This document shows positions 54,622 through 63,377 of a stretch of DNA of 64,000 bases, piece by piece. The translations under genes and the position numbers were made by a program. The stretch is taken from NCBI GenBank assembly GCA_963714455.1, contig CAVQON010000016.1, forward strand, positions 1-64,000, given 5' to 3'. The notes under the pieces are model-generated. The model was not told where the DNA came from. It searched no databases and worked only from the letters and a program-made list of their open reading frames with translations. Source of the DNA: CAVQGZ01 sp963714455. Lineage in GTDB: Bacteria > Actinomycetota > Actinomycetes > Jiangellales > Jiangellaceae. The first letter of the stretch is position 1; the number at the start of each line of letters is the position of its first letter.

Positions 54622-57600
54622 ATGTGCTCGTCGCGGGCGACGCGCGTCACCGGCCTTCTGGCCGACGTGGACGCGCAGGTCGTGGCCGCTCGCGGGGCCG
54701 GCATGGCGATCGCGCACCGCTACTGGCGCGACGCCGCTCCCGACGACCTGCTGTGCCGCCGGGCCGACGACGTCGCGGGACTCGCTCTCGCGCACCTCGA
54801 CCTCGCGACGAGCCGGCCGGACGGCACGCTCGCGCTGCGGGTGTTCACCCCGACCGTTGCCGAGCACGGCTGGTCGACCGGGCACACGCTGATCCAGGTC
54901 GTCGTGGAAGACATGCCCTTCCTCGTCGACTCCGTGGTTGCCGCGCTGTCACGGCTCGACGTCACGGTGCACGAGCTCATCCACCCGGTGCTCGTCGTGC
55001 GCCGCGACGTCACCGGCGCCCTGCTGGAGGTGCTCGACCAAGACCCGCCCAGCGGCCGGCAGCGCGGCACCGACCGCCGCCACGAGTCGTGGATCACAGT
55101 CGAGATCGGCCGGGAGACCGACGAGGCCACGCTCAGCGAGATCGAGGCGACGCTGCGCCGAGTTCTGCGCGACGTCGCCGACGCGGTGGAGGACTACCCG
55201 AAGATGCGCCAGCGGGCCCTGGACGCGGCCGCAGACGTGCTGAGCACGTCCTTGCCGGTCAGCGACGCGGAGGTGACCGACGCCGAAGAGCTGCTGCGCT
55301 GGCTGGCCGACGACCACTTCACGTTCCTCGGCTACCGCGAGTACCGCCTCGACATCGTGGACGGCCTGGACGTGCTGCGGCCGGTGACGGGCACCGGGCT
55401 GGGCATCCTGCGCGCCGACGGCCAGGTGTCGGCCGGGTTCGCCAAGCTTCCGCCGGCGGGACGCGCCAAGGCGCGCGAGAAGCACCTGCTCGTGCTGACC
55501 AAGGCCAACTCGCGCTCCACGGTGCACCGCGCGGCACACATGGACTACGTCGGCGTGAAGGTGTTCGACGACGGCGAGGTGGTCGGCGAGCGCCGGTTCC
55601 TCGGCCTGCTGTCGTCCTCTGCCTACTACGAGAGCGTGCTGCGGGTGCCGCTGCTGCGCGAGAAGGCCCGCCGGGTGATGGTCGAGGCCGGCTACGCCCC
55701 GGCCAGCCACAACGCCAAAGACCTGCTGCACGTGCTGGAGACCTACCCCCGCGACGAGCTGTTCCAGACGCCCGTGGAGTTCTTGGTCTCGGTCGCCCGT
55801 TCGGTGGTCGGCCTGCAAGACCGAGGACGGCTTCGGCTCTTCGTCCGCCCGGACGACTACGGGCGGTTCCTGTCGTGCCTGGTGTACCTGCCCCGCGACC
55901 GGTACAACACCGACGTCCGCCTGGCCGTGCAGAAGGTGCTGATCGAGGCCACCGGGGGGGAGTCGATCGACTACACCGCCCGGGTCGGCGAGTCGTTGCT
56001 CGCTCGGCTGCACGTGGTGATCGGCATGCCCGTCGGGCAGTCGCTGCCCGACCTCGACCTGGCTGCGTTGCAGAGCCAGATCGCCGCGGCGATCCGCGAC
56101 TGGGCCGACGAGTTCGGCGCGGCTCTCGTCGAGGCGGTGGGGGAGGAGCGCGCCGCGAGCCTGGCCCGCCGCTACCGCGGCGCCTTCTCCGACGGCTACC
56201 GCGAAGACTTCTCCCCGCGCGTCGGCGTGACCGACGTCCTGGCGCTGGAGGCGCTGGCCGAGCCCTGCGACCTGTCGGTCACGCTCTACCACCCGCCGGC
56301 ACTGGCCCCGGACGAGCGCCGGTTCAAGATCTACCGCACCGGCCCGGAGCTGGCACTGACGCAGGTGCTGCCGATCCTGACCGCTCTCGGTGTCGACGTC
56401 GACGACGAGTGGCCGTACGACATCGTGCGCGGTGACGGGTCACGGGCGTCGATCTACGACTTCGGGCTGCGGGTGCCGGCGGCCACGATGCTCAGCACCC
56501 CGGCCGACAGGTCGCGGTTCGAGCAGGCGTTCGTGGCCGTCTGGGACGCCGCTGCCGAGAACGACGGCTTCAACAGCCTGGTGGTGCTGGCCGGGATGAC
56601 GTGGCGTGAGTGCGCCGTGCTGCGCGCCTACGCCAAGTACATGCGCCAGATCGGCAGCGCGTTCTCGCAGGCCTACATCGAGCAGACGCTGCGCGAGCAC
56701 CCGCCGCTGGCGGCCGACCTCGTCCGACTGTTCGAGGCGATGCTCGCCCCGCAGGCCCACGACCGACGGGCCGCCGTGGCAGCCGCAATGCAGCGGCTGG
56801 AGACCGGGCTCGACCAGGTGGCCGGGCTCGACCAGGACCGCATCCTGCGCTCCGTGCTGGCGCTGGTGCAGGCCACGCTGCGCACGAACCACTTCCAGAC
56901 CGACCAGGGCGTCCCGAAGCCCTACCTGTCGCTGAAGATGGACTGCTCGGCGGTGCCGGGACTGCCGGCGCCGCGTCCGCTCACCGAGATGTGGGTCTGC
57001 TCACCGCAGGTCGAGGGCATCCACCTGCGGTTCGGACCGGTGGCGCGCGGCGGGCTGCGCTGGTCGGACCGACGTGAAGACTTCCGCACCGAGGTGCTGG
57101 GCCTGGTGAAGGCCCAGGCGGTGAAGAACTCCGTCATCGTGCCGGTCGGGGCCAAGGGCGGGTTCGTCGTCAAGGGTGGCGACCGCACGCAGGCCTACGT
57201 CCAGCTCGTCCGCGGGTTGCTCGACCTCACCGACAACCGCGTCGTCGACGGTGCCGGGGCGGCGCAGGTGGTGCCGCCACCGGACGTCGTGCGCCGTGAC
57301 GACGACGACACCTACCTGGTCGTCGCCGCCGACAAGGGCACCGCCACGATGTCCGACGTCGCCAACCGCGTGAGTGGCGACTACCACTACTGGCTCGGGG
57401 ACGCCTTCGCCTCGGGCGGCTCAGCCGGGTACGACCACAAGGCGATGGGCATCACCGCGCGGGGCGCGTGGGAGTCGGTGCGCCGCCACTTCCGCAACCT
57501 GGGGAGACGCATCGACGGGGGCGAGTCGGGCGGGCTGAGCGTCGTCGGCATCGGCGACATGTCCGGTGACGTGTTCGGCAACGCGATGCTGCTGTCTCCC

Positions 57601-59502
57601 GGCATCGCGCTGGTCGCGGCGTTCGACCACCGGCACATCTTCATCGACCCCGATCCCGACCCGGCGGCCTCGTTCGAGGAGCGCCGCCGCCTGTTCGGCC
57701 TCGACCGCTCGTCGTGGGCCGACTACGACCATGCGCTCATCTCCGCCGGAGGCGGTGTCTGGGCGCGGACGGCGAAGACCGTGCCGGTCTCGCCGCAGGT
57801 GCGCGCGCGGCTCGGCCTGGAGGAGTCGGTCACCGCCCTCACACCACCGGAGATGATCCACGCCCTGCTCATGGCCCCGGTCGACCTGCTCTTCAACGGC
57901 GGGATAGGCACCTATGTGAAGGCGGGCGGGCAGACCGACGCCGAGGTGGGCGACAAGGCCAACGACGCGGTGCGCGTCGACGCCCACGAGCTGCGCTGCC
58001 TGGTGGTGGCCGAGGGCGGCAACCTCGGCCTCACCCAGCAGGCCCGCGTCGCCTACGCGCGTCGCGGCGGGCGCGTCAACACCGACGCCATCGACAACTC
58101 CGCGGGTGTGGACACCTCCGACCGCGAGGTGAACATCAAGATCGTCCTGGACGCGGTCGTCGCCGCCGGAGAGCTCACCGGCAAGCAGCGCAACGCTCTG
58201 CTCGCGTCGATGACCGACGAGGTCGCCGACCTCGTGCTGCGCACCAACTACCGGCAGAACGTCGCCCTGGAGATGGCACTGGCGCAGGCCCCGTCCCTGA
58301 TCAACGTGCACGAGGCCTACCTGGGCGAACTGGCCGGCTCCCGCGGCCTTGACCGCGTCGTCGAAGACCTGCCCGACGAGCGCGACCTGGCCTCGCGGCG
58401 CGCCGCCGGAACCGGGTTCGTCGGTCCCGAGCTCGCGGTACTGATGGCCTACACGAAGAACCTGCTGTTCGCCGACCTGCTCGACGCGAGCCTGCCCGAC
58501 GACCCCGAGCTCACCACGATGCTCGCTGACTACTTCCCGGCCCCGCTGGCTGCCCGCTACCCCGACCAGGTCGCCCGCCACCCGCTTCGCCGCGAGATCC
58601 TGGCCAGCCAGGTGGCCAACCGCGTCGTCAACGAGGCCGGCATCACGTACCTGCACCGCCTCGGGCTGGAGACGGCCGCCTCGGTCGACGAGCTGACGCG
58701 GGCCCACCTGGTGGCCGCGGCGGTCTTCGGCCGGGCCGCACTGTCCGATGCGATCGACGCGCTCGACCTGCAGGTCGACTCCGCGACCCAGGTGGGCATG
58801 CGCCTGGAGCTGCGCACCCTCGTCGAGCGGGCCGCCCGCTGGTTCGTGCTGTCGCGGCCTGCGCCACTCGACCTGGCCCGCGAGATCGCCCTGTTCGCCG
58901 AGCCGGTCGCGACGATCCTGGCCGCGCTGCCCACCCTGCTGGTCGGACGCCCCGAGCGTGAGGCCGCCGCCCGGCGCGACACGCTGCTGGCCGACGGCGT
59001 GCCCGACGACCTGGCCGCCTCGCTGTCGGTGCTGACATGGTCGTTCCCCGCGCTCGACGTTGCCGACATCGCCCAGCGCAGCGGCACCGACCTGCTGGAC
59101 GCCATGCGTGTGCACCTGGCCGCCGGTGAGGTGCTCGAGCTCCAGTCCCTGCAGCGGCGGGTGATCGCCCTGCCGCGCGACGACCGCTGGCAGACGATGG
59201 CCCGGGCCGCTCTGCGTGACGACCTCTATGCCGCTCACGCGCGCATCACGCAGTCCATCGTCACGACGACCGCGCCGGGAGACGCGCACGCGCGCGTGAC
59301 GGAGTGGATCGAGGCCGACCCCAAGACCATGGCCCGGGCCCGCCGGCTGCTCACCGACGTGCTCGGCGACGACACCCCGGACCTGTCGCGGCTGTCGGTG
59401 GGGCTGCGCGCCGTGCGGACCCTGCTCAGCGAGCGGGCCGCGAGCGCCAGTCCGCCGGGTCACCCAGCCACGCCGCCACCCCGTCCAGCAGGTGACGCTT
59501 GA
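54622..59502 (+). CDS. NAD-specific glutamate dehydrogenase, large (about 180 kDa) type
   Basis: 1626 residues, ATG start. The N-terminal half holds ACT-like domains (VVVEDMPFLVDSVVAALSRL, DRYNTDVRLAVQKVLIEATG). The central catalytic domain has RFGPVARGGLRWSDRREDFR, VPVGAKGGFVVKGGDR with catalytic Lys, and VVAADKGTATMSDVANRVSG. The NAD fold includes GIGDMSGDVFGNAML. The C-terminal helical region runs from about 1250 to the end. Full length for the L-180 class, an NAD-dependent hexamer for glutamate catabolism controlled by amino acids. Its last 77 bp overlap the converging adenosine deaminase gene. Confidence 0.95.
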   Translation: MCSSRATRVTGLLADVDAQVVAARGAGMAIAHRYWRDAAPDDLLCRRADDVAGLALAHLDLATSRPDGTLALRVFTPTVAEHGWSTGHTLIQVVVEDMPFLVDSVVAALSRLDVTVHELIHPVLVVRRDVTGALLEVLDQDPPSGRQRGTDRRHESWITVEIGRETDEATLSEIEATLRRVLRDVADAVEDYPKMRQRALDAAADVLSTSLPVSDAEVTDAEELLRWLADDHFTFLGYREYRLDIVDGLDVLRPVTGTGLGILRADGQVSAGFAKLPPAGRAKAREKHLLVLTKANSRSTVHRAAHMDYVGVKVFDDGEVVGERRFLGLLSSSAYYESVLRVPLLREKARRVMVEAGYAPASHNAKDLLHVLETYPRDELFQTPVEFLVSVARSVVGLQDRGRLRLFVRPDDYGRFLSCLVYLPRDRYNTDVRLAVQKVLIEATGGESIDYTARVGESLLARLHVVIGMPVGQSLPDLDLAALQSQIAAAIRDWADEFGAALVEAVGEERAASLARRYRGAFSDGYREDFSPRVGVTDVLALEALAEPCDLSVTLYHPPALAPDERRFKIYRTGPELALTQVLPILTALGVDVDDEWPYDIVRGDGSRASIYDFGLRVPAATMLSTPADRSRFEQAFVAVWDAAAENDGFNSLVVLAGMTWRECAVLRAYAKYMRQIGSAFSQAYIEQTLREHPPLAADLVRLFEAMLAPQAHDRRAAVAAAMQRLETGLDQVAGLDQDRILRSVLALVQATLRTNHFQTDQGVPKPYLSLKMDCSAVPGLPAPRPLTEMWVCSPQVEGIHLRFGPVARGGLRWSDRREDFRTEVLGLVKAQAVKNSVIVPVGAKGGFVVKGGDRTQAYVQLVRGLLDLTDNRVVDGAGAAQVVPPPDVVRRDDDDTYLVVAADKGTATMSDVANRVSGDYHYWLGDAFASGGSAGYDHKAMGITARGAWESVRRHFRNLGRRIDGGESGGLSVVGIGDMSGDVFGNAMLLSPGIALVAAFDHRHIFIDPDPDPAASFEERRRLFGLDRSSWADYDHALISAGGGVWARTAKTVPVSPQVRARLGLEESVTALTPPEMIHALLMAPVDLLFNGGIGTYVKAGGQTDAEVGDKANDAVRVDAHELRCLVVAEGGNLGLTQQARVAYARRGGRVNTDAIDNSAGVDTSDREVNIKIVLDAVVAAGELTGKQRNALLASMTDEVADLVLRTNYRQNVALEMALAQAPSLINVHEAYLGELAGSRGLDRVVEDLPDERDLASRRAAGTGFVGPELAVLMAYTKNLLFADLLDASLPDDPELTTMLADYFPAPLAARYPDQVARHPLRREILASQVANRVVNEAGITYLHRLGLETAASVDELTRAHLVAAAVFGRAALSDAIDALDLQVDSATQVGMRLELRTLVERAARWFVLSRPAPLDLAREIALFAEPVATILAALPTLLVGRPEREAAARRDTLLADGVPDDLAASLSVLTWSFPALDVADIAQRSGTDLLDAMRVHLAAGEVLELQSLQRRVIALPRDDRWQTMARAALRDDLYAAHARITQSIVTTTAPGDAHARVTEWIEADPKTMARARRLLTDVLGDDTPDLSRLSVGLRAVRTLLSERAASASPPGHPATPPPRPAGDA

Positions 59503-60487
59503 GCGCCGGCGGCGCCTGCGACCCGTCGATGGACGAGGCGGCCAGCCCGGCCAGGACGGTGTCGTCCAGCCCGTGCACCTGCCGGGCCATCGCGTACTGC
59601 GCGGTGAGGCGGTGGCCGAACAGCAGCGGGTCGTCGGCGCCGAGGGCGACGCGGGCTCCGGCCTCGACGAGCCGGGGCAACGGCACCGACGTCGGGTCGG
59701 GGTAGACGCCGAGGGAGACGTTCGACCACGGGCACACCTCCAGCACCGTGCCGGCACCCACGACCGCCTCCAGCACCGTCGGGTCCTCCACGCTGCGCAC
59801 GCCGTGCCCGAGCCGGTCGGCACCCAGGTGGGTCAACGTGTCGCGCACGCTGCTCGGCCCCAGCAGCTCACCGCCGTGCGGGACGGAGGCGAGGCCGGCC
59901 TGCCGGGCGATGCGAAACGCCGGGGCGAACGACTCCGCGCTGCCCCGGCGCTCGTCGTTGGACAGACCGAAACCGACGACGCCCTGCCCGGCGTACTGGG
60001 CGGCCAACCTGGCCAGCGTCCGGGCGTCCAGCTCGTGGCGGGTGCGGTTCGCGGCCACCACCACGGCCATGCCGAGACCGGTGCGGGCCGAAGCGTCGGC
60101 GACGGCGTCGAGAACGAGCTCGAGGAACGCGCTGATGCCGCCGAAGCGGGCGCCGTAGCCGGAGGGGTCCACCTGGATCTCCAGCCAGCCCGAGCCCTCG
60201 GCCACGTCGTCCAGCGCAGCCTCGAGCACCAGACGGCGCACGTCATCGGGCGTGCGCAGCACCGAGCGGGCGACGTCGTAGAGGCGCTGGAAGCGGAACC
60301 AGCCGCGTTCGTCGGCGGCCGACAACGGCACCGGCGAGCCAGTGGCCAGCGCGTGGGCGAGCGTGTCCGGCAGCCGGATGCCGTCGCGGGCAGCGAGCTC
60401 GAGAACCGTCCCCGGGCGCATCGACCCGGTGAAGTGCAGGTGCAGGTGTGCCTTCGGAAGCAGCCGAAGATCGCGGGACGGGCTCAG
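59426..60487 (-). CDS. add: Adenosine deaminase, probable CTG start
   Basis: 353 residues if CTG 60487 is used. Metal ligands HxH lie in LRLLPKAHLHLHFTGS, upstream of the first ATG (60421), so that ATG cannot be the true start. No ATG, GTG or TTG is in frame before them. CTG 60487-60485 overlaps the aminotransferase stop as CTGA, like the ATGA/GTGA overlaps elsewhere here. Further marks: HGGELLG (His and catalytic Glu), LGHGVRSVEDPTVLEAVVGA, EVCPWSNVSLGVYPD, and ALGADDPLLFG (Asp pair). It deaminates adenosine to inosine, a sink for adenosine from SahH. A sequencing indel before the HxH motif is the alternative explanation. Confidence 0.88.
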   Translation of the reverse strand: MSPSRDLRLLPKAHLHLHFTGSMRPGTVLELAARDGIRLPDTLAHALATGSPVPLSAADERGWFRFQRLYDVARSVLRTPDDVRRLVLEAALDDVAEGSGWLEIQVDPSGYGARFGGISAFLELVLDAVADASARTGLGMAVVVAANRTRHELDARTLARLAAQYAGQGVVGFGLSNDERRGSAESFAPAFRIARQAGLASVPHGGELLGPSSVRDTLTHLGADRLGHGVRSVEDPTVLEAVVGAGTVLEVCPWSNVSLGVYPDPTSVPLPRLVEAGARVALGADDPLLFGHRLTAQYAMARQVHGLDDTVLAGLAASSIDGSQAPPALKRHLLDGVAAWLGDPADWRSRPAR

Positions 60488-61713
60488 GACGACGGGCCGA
60501 ACAGCTGCTGCAGTCGGGTGACCCCCTCGACGAGGTCGGCGTCGGACAGCGCGTAGGACAGGCGTAGGTACCCACTGGGGCCGAACGCCTCACCTGGCAC
60601 CACGGCCACCTCGACCTCGTCGAGGATGAGCGAGGCGAGCTCGGCGGAGGTGGTCGGCACCCGTCCGCGCACCTCACGACCGAGCAGGCCGGTGACGCTC
60701 GGGTAGACGTAGAACGCCCCGTCGGGCATCGGGCACACCACGCCGTCGATCTCGTTGAGCATCGACACGATGGTGTGCCGACGACGGTCGAACGCCTCGC
60801 GCATCTCCTCCACCGCCGTCAGGTCGCCGGACACCGCGGCCAGCGCCGCGCGCTGCGAGACGTTGGCGACGTTGCTGCTCAGGTGGCTCTGCAGGTTGGT
60901 CGCGGCCTTCACCACGTCGCTCGGGCCGATCATCCAGCCGACGCGCCAGCCGGTCATCGCGTACGTCTTGGCCACCCCGTTGAGGATCACGCAGGTGTCG
61001 GCGAGCTCGGGCACCTCGGCCAGGATCGACGGCGCGGACGCGTCGCCGTAGACCAGGTGCTCGTAGATCTCGTCGGTCACCACCCACACGCCGTGCTCCA
61101 GTGCCCACTGCCCGATGGCGCGGATCTGCTCGGGCGGGTACACCGCGCCGGTCGGGTTGGACGGCGAGCACAGCAGCAGCACCTGGGTGCGCTCGGTGCG
61201 CGCGGCCTCGAGCTGGTCGACGCTCACCAGGTAGCCCTGGGTCTCGTCGGCAAGCACCTCGACGGGGACGCCGCCGGCCAGGCGGATCGCCTCGGGGTAG
61301 GTGGTCCAGTACGGGGCGGGCAGCAGCACCTCGTCGCCCGGGTCGAGCAGCGTCGCGAAAGCCTCGTACACCGCCTGCTTGCCGCCGTTGGTCACGAGCA
61401 CCTGCGAGGCGGCGACCTGCACGCCGGAGTCACGCAGCGTCTTGGCGGCGATGGCGGCCTTGAGCTCGGGCAGGCCGCCGGCGGGGGAGTAGCGGTGGTT
61501 GCGCGGGTCGGCACATGCGGCCTCCGCAGCCGCCACGACGTAGTCGGGGGTGGCGAAGTCGGGCTCGCCGGCCCCGAAACCGATCACCGGACGTCCCTCG
61601 GCCTTGAGGGCCTTGGCCTTGGCGTCCACCGCCAGGGTGGCGCTCTCGGCGATGGAGGCGATGCGACGGCTGATCCGGTGCGACACGGCGGGGCCGGGGG
61701 AGCTGGTGGTCAT
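60484..61713 (-). CDS. aspC: Pyridoxal-phosphate aminotransferase, aspartate aminotransferase-like
   Basis: 409 residues, ATG start. Fold-type I class I: GFGAGEPDFATPDYVVAAAE, the PLP-ring site PAPYWTTYPEAI, SPSNPTGAVYPPEQ, DEIYEHLVYGD, the Schiff-base lysine in ILNGVAKTYAMTGWRVGWM, and the carboxylate-binding Arg in SGYLRLSYALSD. Group I-gamma/I-beta aspartate aminotransferase by pattern. It always lies beside tRNA-Trp/secE in many actinobacteria. Co-translated with adenosine deaminase. Confidence 0.9.
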   Translation of the reverse strand: MTTSSPGPAVSHRISRRIASIAESATLAVDAKAKALKAEGRPVIGFGAGEPDFATPDYVVAAAEAACADPRNHRYSPAGGLPELKAAIAAKTLRDSGVQVAASQVLVTNGGKQAVYEAFATLLDPGDEVLLPAPYWTTYPEAIRLAGGVPVEVLADETQGYLVSVDQLEAARTERTQVLLLCSPSNPTGAVYPPEQIRAIGQWALEHGVWVVTDEIYEHLVYGDASAPSILAEVPELADTCVILNGVAKTYAMTGWRVGWMIGPSDVVKAATNLQSHLSSNVANVSQRAALAAVSGDLTAVEEMREAFDRRRHTIVSMLNEIDGVVCPMPDGAFYVYPSVTGLLGREVRGRVPTTSAELASLILDEVEVAVVPGEAFGPSGYLRLSYALSDADLVEGVTRLQQLFGPSS

Positions 61714-61754
61714 GGTGGCATCGTGGCATGCCCCCGGGTACGGCCACGATCGGG

Positions 61755-61785
61755 TTCGACCCCAACACCGGTTGGCACGTACACT
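61755..61785 (+). promoter_or_regulatory. Candidate promoter of tRNA-Trp
   Basis: TACACT (61780-61785) as -10 and TTCGAC (61755-61760) as weak -35 with a 19-bp spacer; 25 bp to the mature 5' end of the tRNA. Confidence 0.35.
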
Positions 61786-61810
61786 GATCGGCTGGCGGAC
61801 GTCCGCCCCG

Positions 61811-61883
61811 AGGGCAGTAGCTCAATTGGAAGAGCTCCGGTCTCCAAAACCGGCGGCTGGGGGTTCGAGTCCCTCCTGCCCTG
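61811..61883 (+). tRNA. tRNA-Trp (anticodon CCA)
   Basis: Folded by hand: acceptor AGGGCAG/CTGCCCT with discriminator G at 61883; D arm GCTC/GAGC; anticodon stem CCGGT/ACCGG with loop CTCCAAA, anticodon CCA at 61844-61846; variable loop CGGCT; T arm GGGGG/CCCTC around TTCGAGT. The CCA tail is not encoded. It stands just before secE, as is usual. Confidence 0.96.
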
Positions 61884-61920
61884 CGCCAGACCTGACCGAC
61901 CGACCGACAGGACGACCAAC

Positions 61921-62127
61921 GTGACAGACACCCGCACCAGCCTCTGGTCGCGGTTGACGCTCTTCCTGCGACAGGTCGTGGCCGAGCTCCGCAAGGTGGT
62001 GTACCCGACTCGGCCTCAGCTGATCAACTACACCATCGTGGTGCTGGTGTTCGTCGCGATCATGATTGCGCTGGTCACGGTGCTCGACCTGGCGTTCGGC
62101 GAGGCTGTCCGAGCGGTGCTCGGATGA
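61921..62127 (+). CDS. secE: Preprotein translocase subunit SecE
   Basis: 68 residues, GTG start. A short N-terminus is followed by the conserved amphipathic helix (RQVVAELRKVVYPTRPQLIN) and one membrane helix (YTIVVLVFVAIMIALVTVLD). The single-helix form is typical of Gram-positives. It clamps SecY in the translocon that SecA drives. The stop overlaps the nusG start (ATGA). Confidence 0.95.
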   Translation: MTDTRTSLWSRLTLFLRQVVAELRKVVYPTRPQLINYTIVVLVFVAIMIALVTVLDLAFGEAVRAVLG

Positions 62128-62795
62128 CGAACCACGAGAAAGCAGCGGTGGCTGACGCAGTGACTGACGAGAACGCGACCGAGCAGGCTTCCGCCGCGCC
62201 CGACCCGCTGGAGGAGTTTCGTGCCGCCCTGCGCGCCAAGCCGGGCGACTGGTACGTCATCCACTCCTACTCCGGCATGGAGAACCGGGTGAAGGCGAAC
62301 CTGGAGAGCCGCATCGGCAGCCTCAACATGGAGGACCACATCTTCGAGGTGGAGGTTCCCACCGAGGAGGTCTCCGAGATCAAGTCCGGCCAGCGTCGCC
62401 TGGTGAAGCGCGTGCGCTTCCCCGGCTACGTGCTGGTGCGCATGGAGCTCACCGACGAGTCGTGGGCCGCGGTGCGCAACACCCCGTCGGTCACCGGTTT
62501 CGTGGGCAACGCCCACCAGCCGCTCCCGCTGTCGCTGGAGGAGGTCGAGGGCTGGCTTGCCCCGACGATCGTCGAGCCGGCTGCCGCACCCGGTGCCACC
62601 GGGGCACGCCCGCAGACCGAGGTCGCCGACTTCGGCGTGGGCGACTCGGTCATGGTGATCGACGGGCCGTTCGCCTCCCTGCACGCCACGATCAACGAGA
62701 TCAACCCGGACGCCCAGAAGATCAAGGGTCTGGTCGAGATCTTCGGACGGGAGACGCCTGTGGAGCTCTCCTTCAGCCAGATCCAGAAGATCTGA
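62124..62795 (+). CDS. nusG: Transcription termination/antitermination protein NusG
   Basis: 223 residues from ATG 62124. An acidic N-terminal extension of about 35 residues, as in other actinobacteria, then the NGN domain (GDWYVIHSYSGMENRVKANL, RVRFPGYVLVRMELTDESWA). A Pro/Ala linker leads to the KOW domain (DFGVGDSVMVIDGPFASLHA, KGLVEIFGRETPVELSFSQI). It binds RNA polymerase and Rho or S10. Confidence 0.96.
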   Translation: MTNHEKAAVADAVTDENATEQASAAPDPLEEFRAALRAKPGDWYVIHSYSGMENRVKANLESRIGSLNMEDHIFEVEVPTEEVSEIKSGQRRLVKRVRFPGYVLVRMELTDESWAAVRNTPSVTGFVGNAHQPLPLSLEEVEGWLAPTIVEPAAAPGATGARPQTEVADFGVGDSVMVIDGPFASLHATINEINPDAQKIKGLVEIFGRETPVELSFSQIQKI

Positions 62796-62838
62796 CCGCC
62801 CACCCCCACTCCGCTCACGCACAACGAAGGAACACCCC

Positions 62839-63276
62839 ATGCCCCCCAAGAAGAAGAAGAAGGTCGCCGGCCTCATCAAGCTGCAGATCCAGGCTGGTGC
62901 GGCGACCCCCGCGCCGCCCGTCGGCCCGGCGCTGGGTCAGCACGGCGTGAACATCATGGAGTTCTGCAAGGCCTACAACGCCGCGACCGAGGCCCAGCGC
63001 GGCAACGTCATCCCGGTCGAGATCACGGTCTACGAAGACCGCTCGTTCGACTTCATCACGAAGACCCCGCCGGCTGCCAAGCTCATCCTCAAGGCCGCCG
63101 GCATCGACAAGGGCTCCGGCGAGCCCAACCGGGTCAAGGTCGCCTCCATCAGCCGCGACCAGGTGCGTGACATCGCCACGCAGAAGATGCCCGACCTCAA
63201 CGCCAACGACCTCGACGCCGCCGAGAAGATCATCGCCGGCACCGCACGTCAGATGGGCATCACCGTCACCGGCTGA
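62839..63276 (+). CDS. rplK: 50S ribosomal protein L11
   Basis: 145 residues, ATG with GAAGGA upstream. KLQIQAGAATPAPPVGPALG, QHGVNIMEFCKAYNAAT and KTPPAAKLILKAAGIDKGSG are conserved L11 parts; the C-terminus GTARQMGITVTG binds 23S rRNA at the GTPase centre. Length is normal. Confidence 0.97.
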   Translation: MPPKKKKKVAGLIKLQIQAGAATPAPPVGPALGQHGVNIMEFCKAYNAATEAQRGNVIPVEITVYEDRSFDFITKTPPAAKLILKAAGIDKGSGEPNRVKVASISRDQVRDIATQKMPDLNANDLDAAEKIIAGTARQMGITVTG

Positions 63277-63377
63277 CGCACCACCTCCGACGCGCCGGCG
63301 CCGCCGGCCGTGTCACGTGGGAGGACGACGCGCTCGTCCGCAACCACACTCTCCCCCCGTCTCGTCAAGGAGATCTC

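Noticed and set aside
57421..59823. An 800-codon minus-strand frame under the glutamate dehydrogenase gene
   Set aside because: Antisense shadow with biased composition; the plus-strand protein is a full-length, well conserved enzyme.
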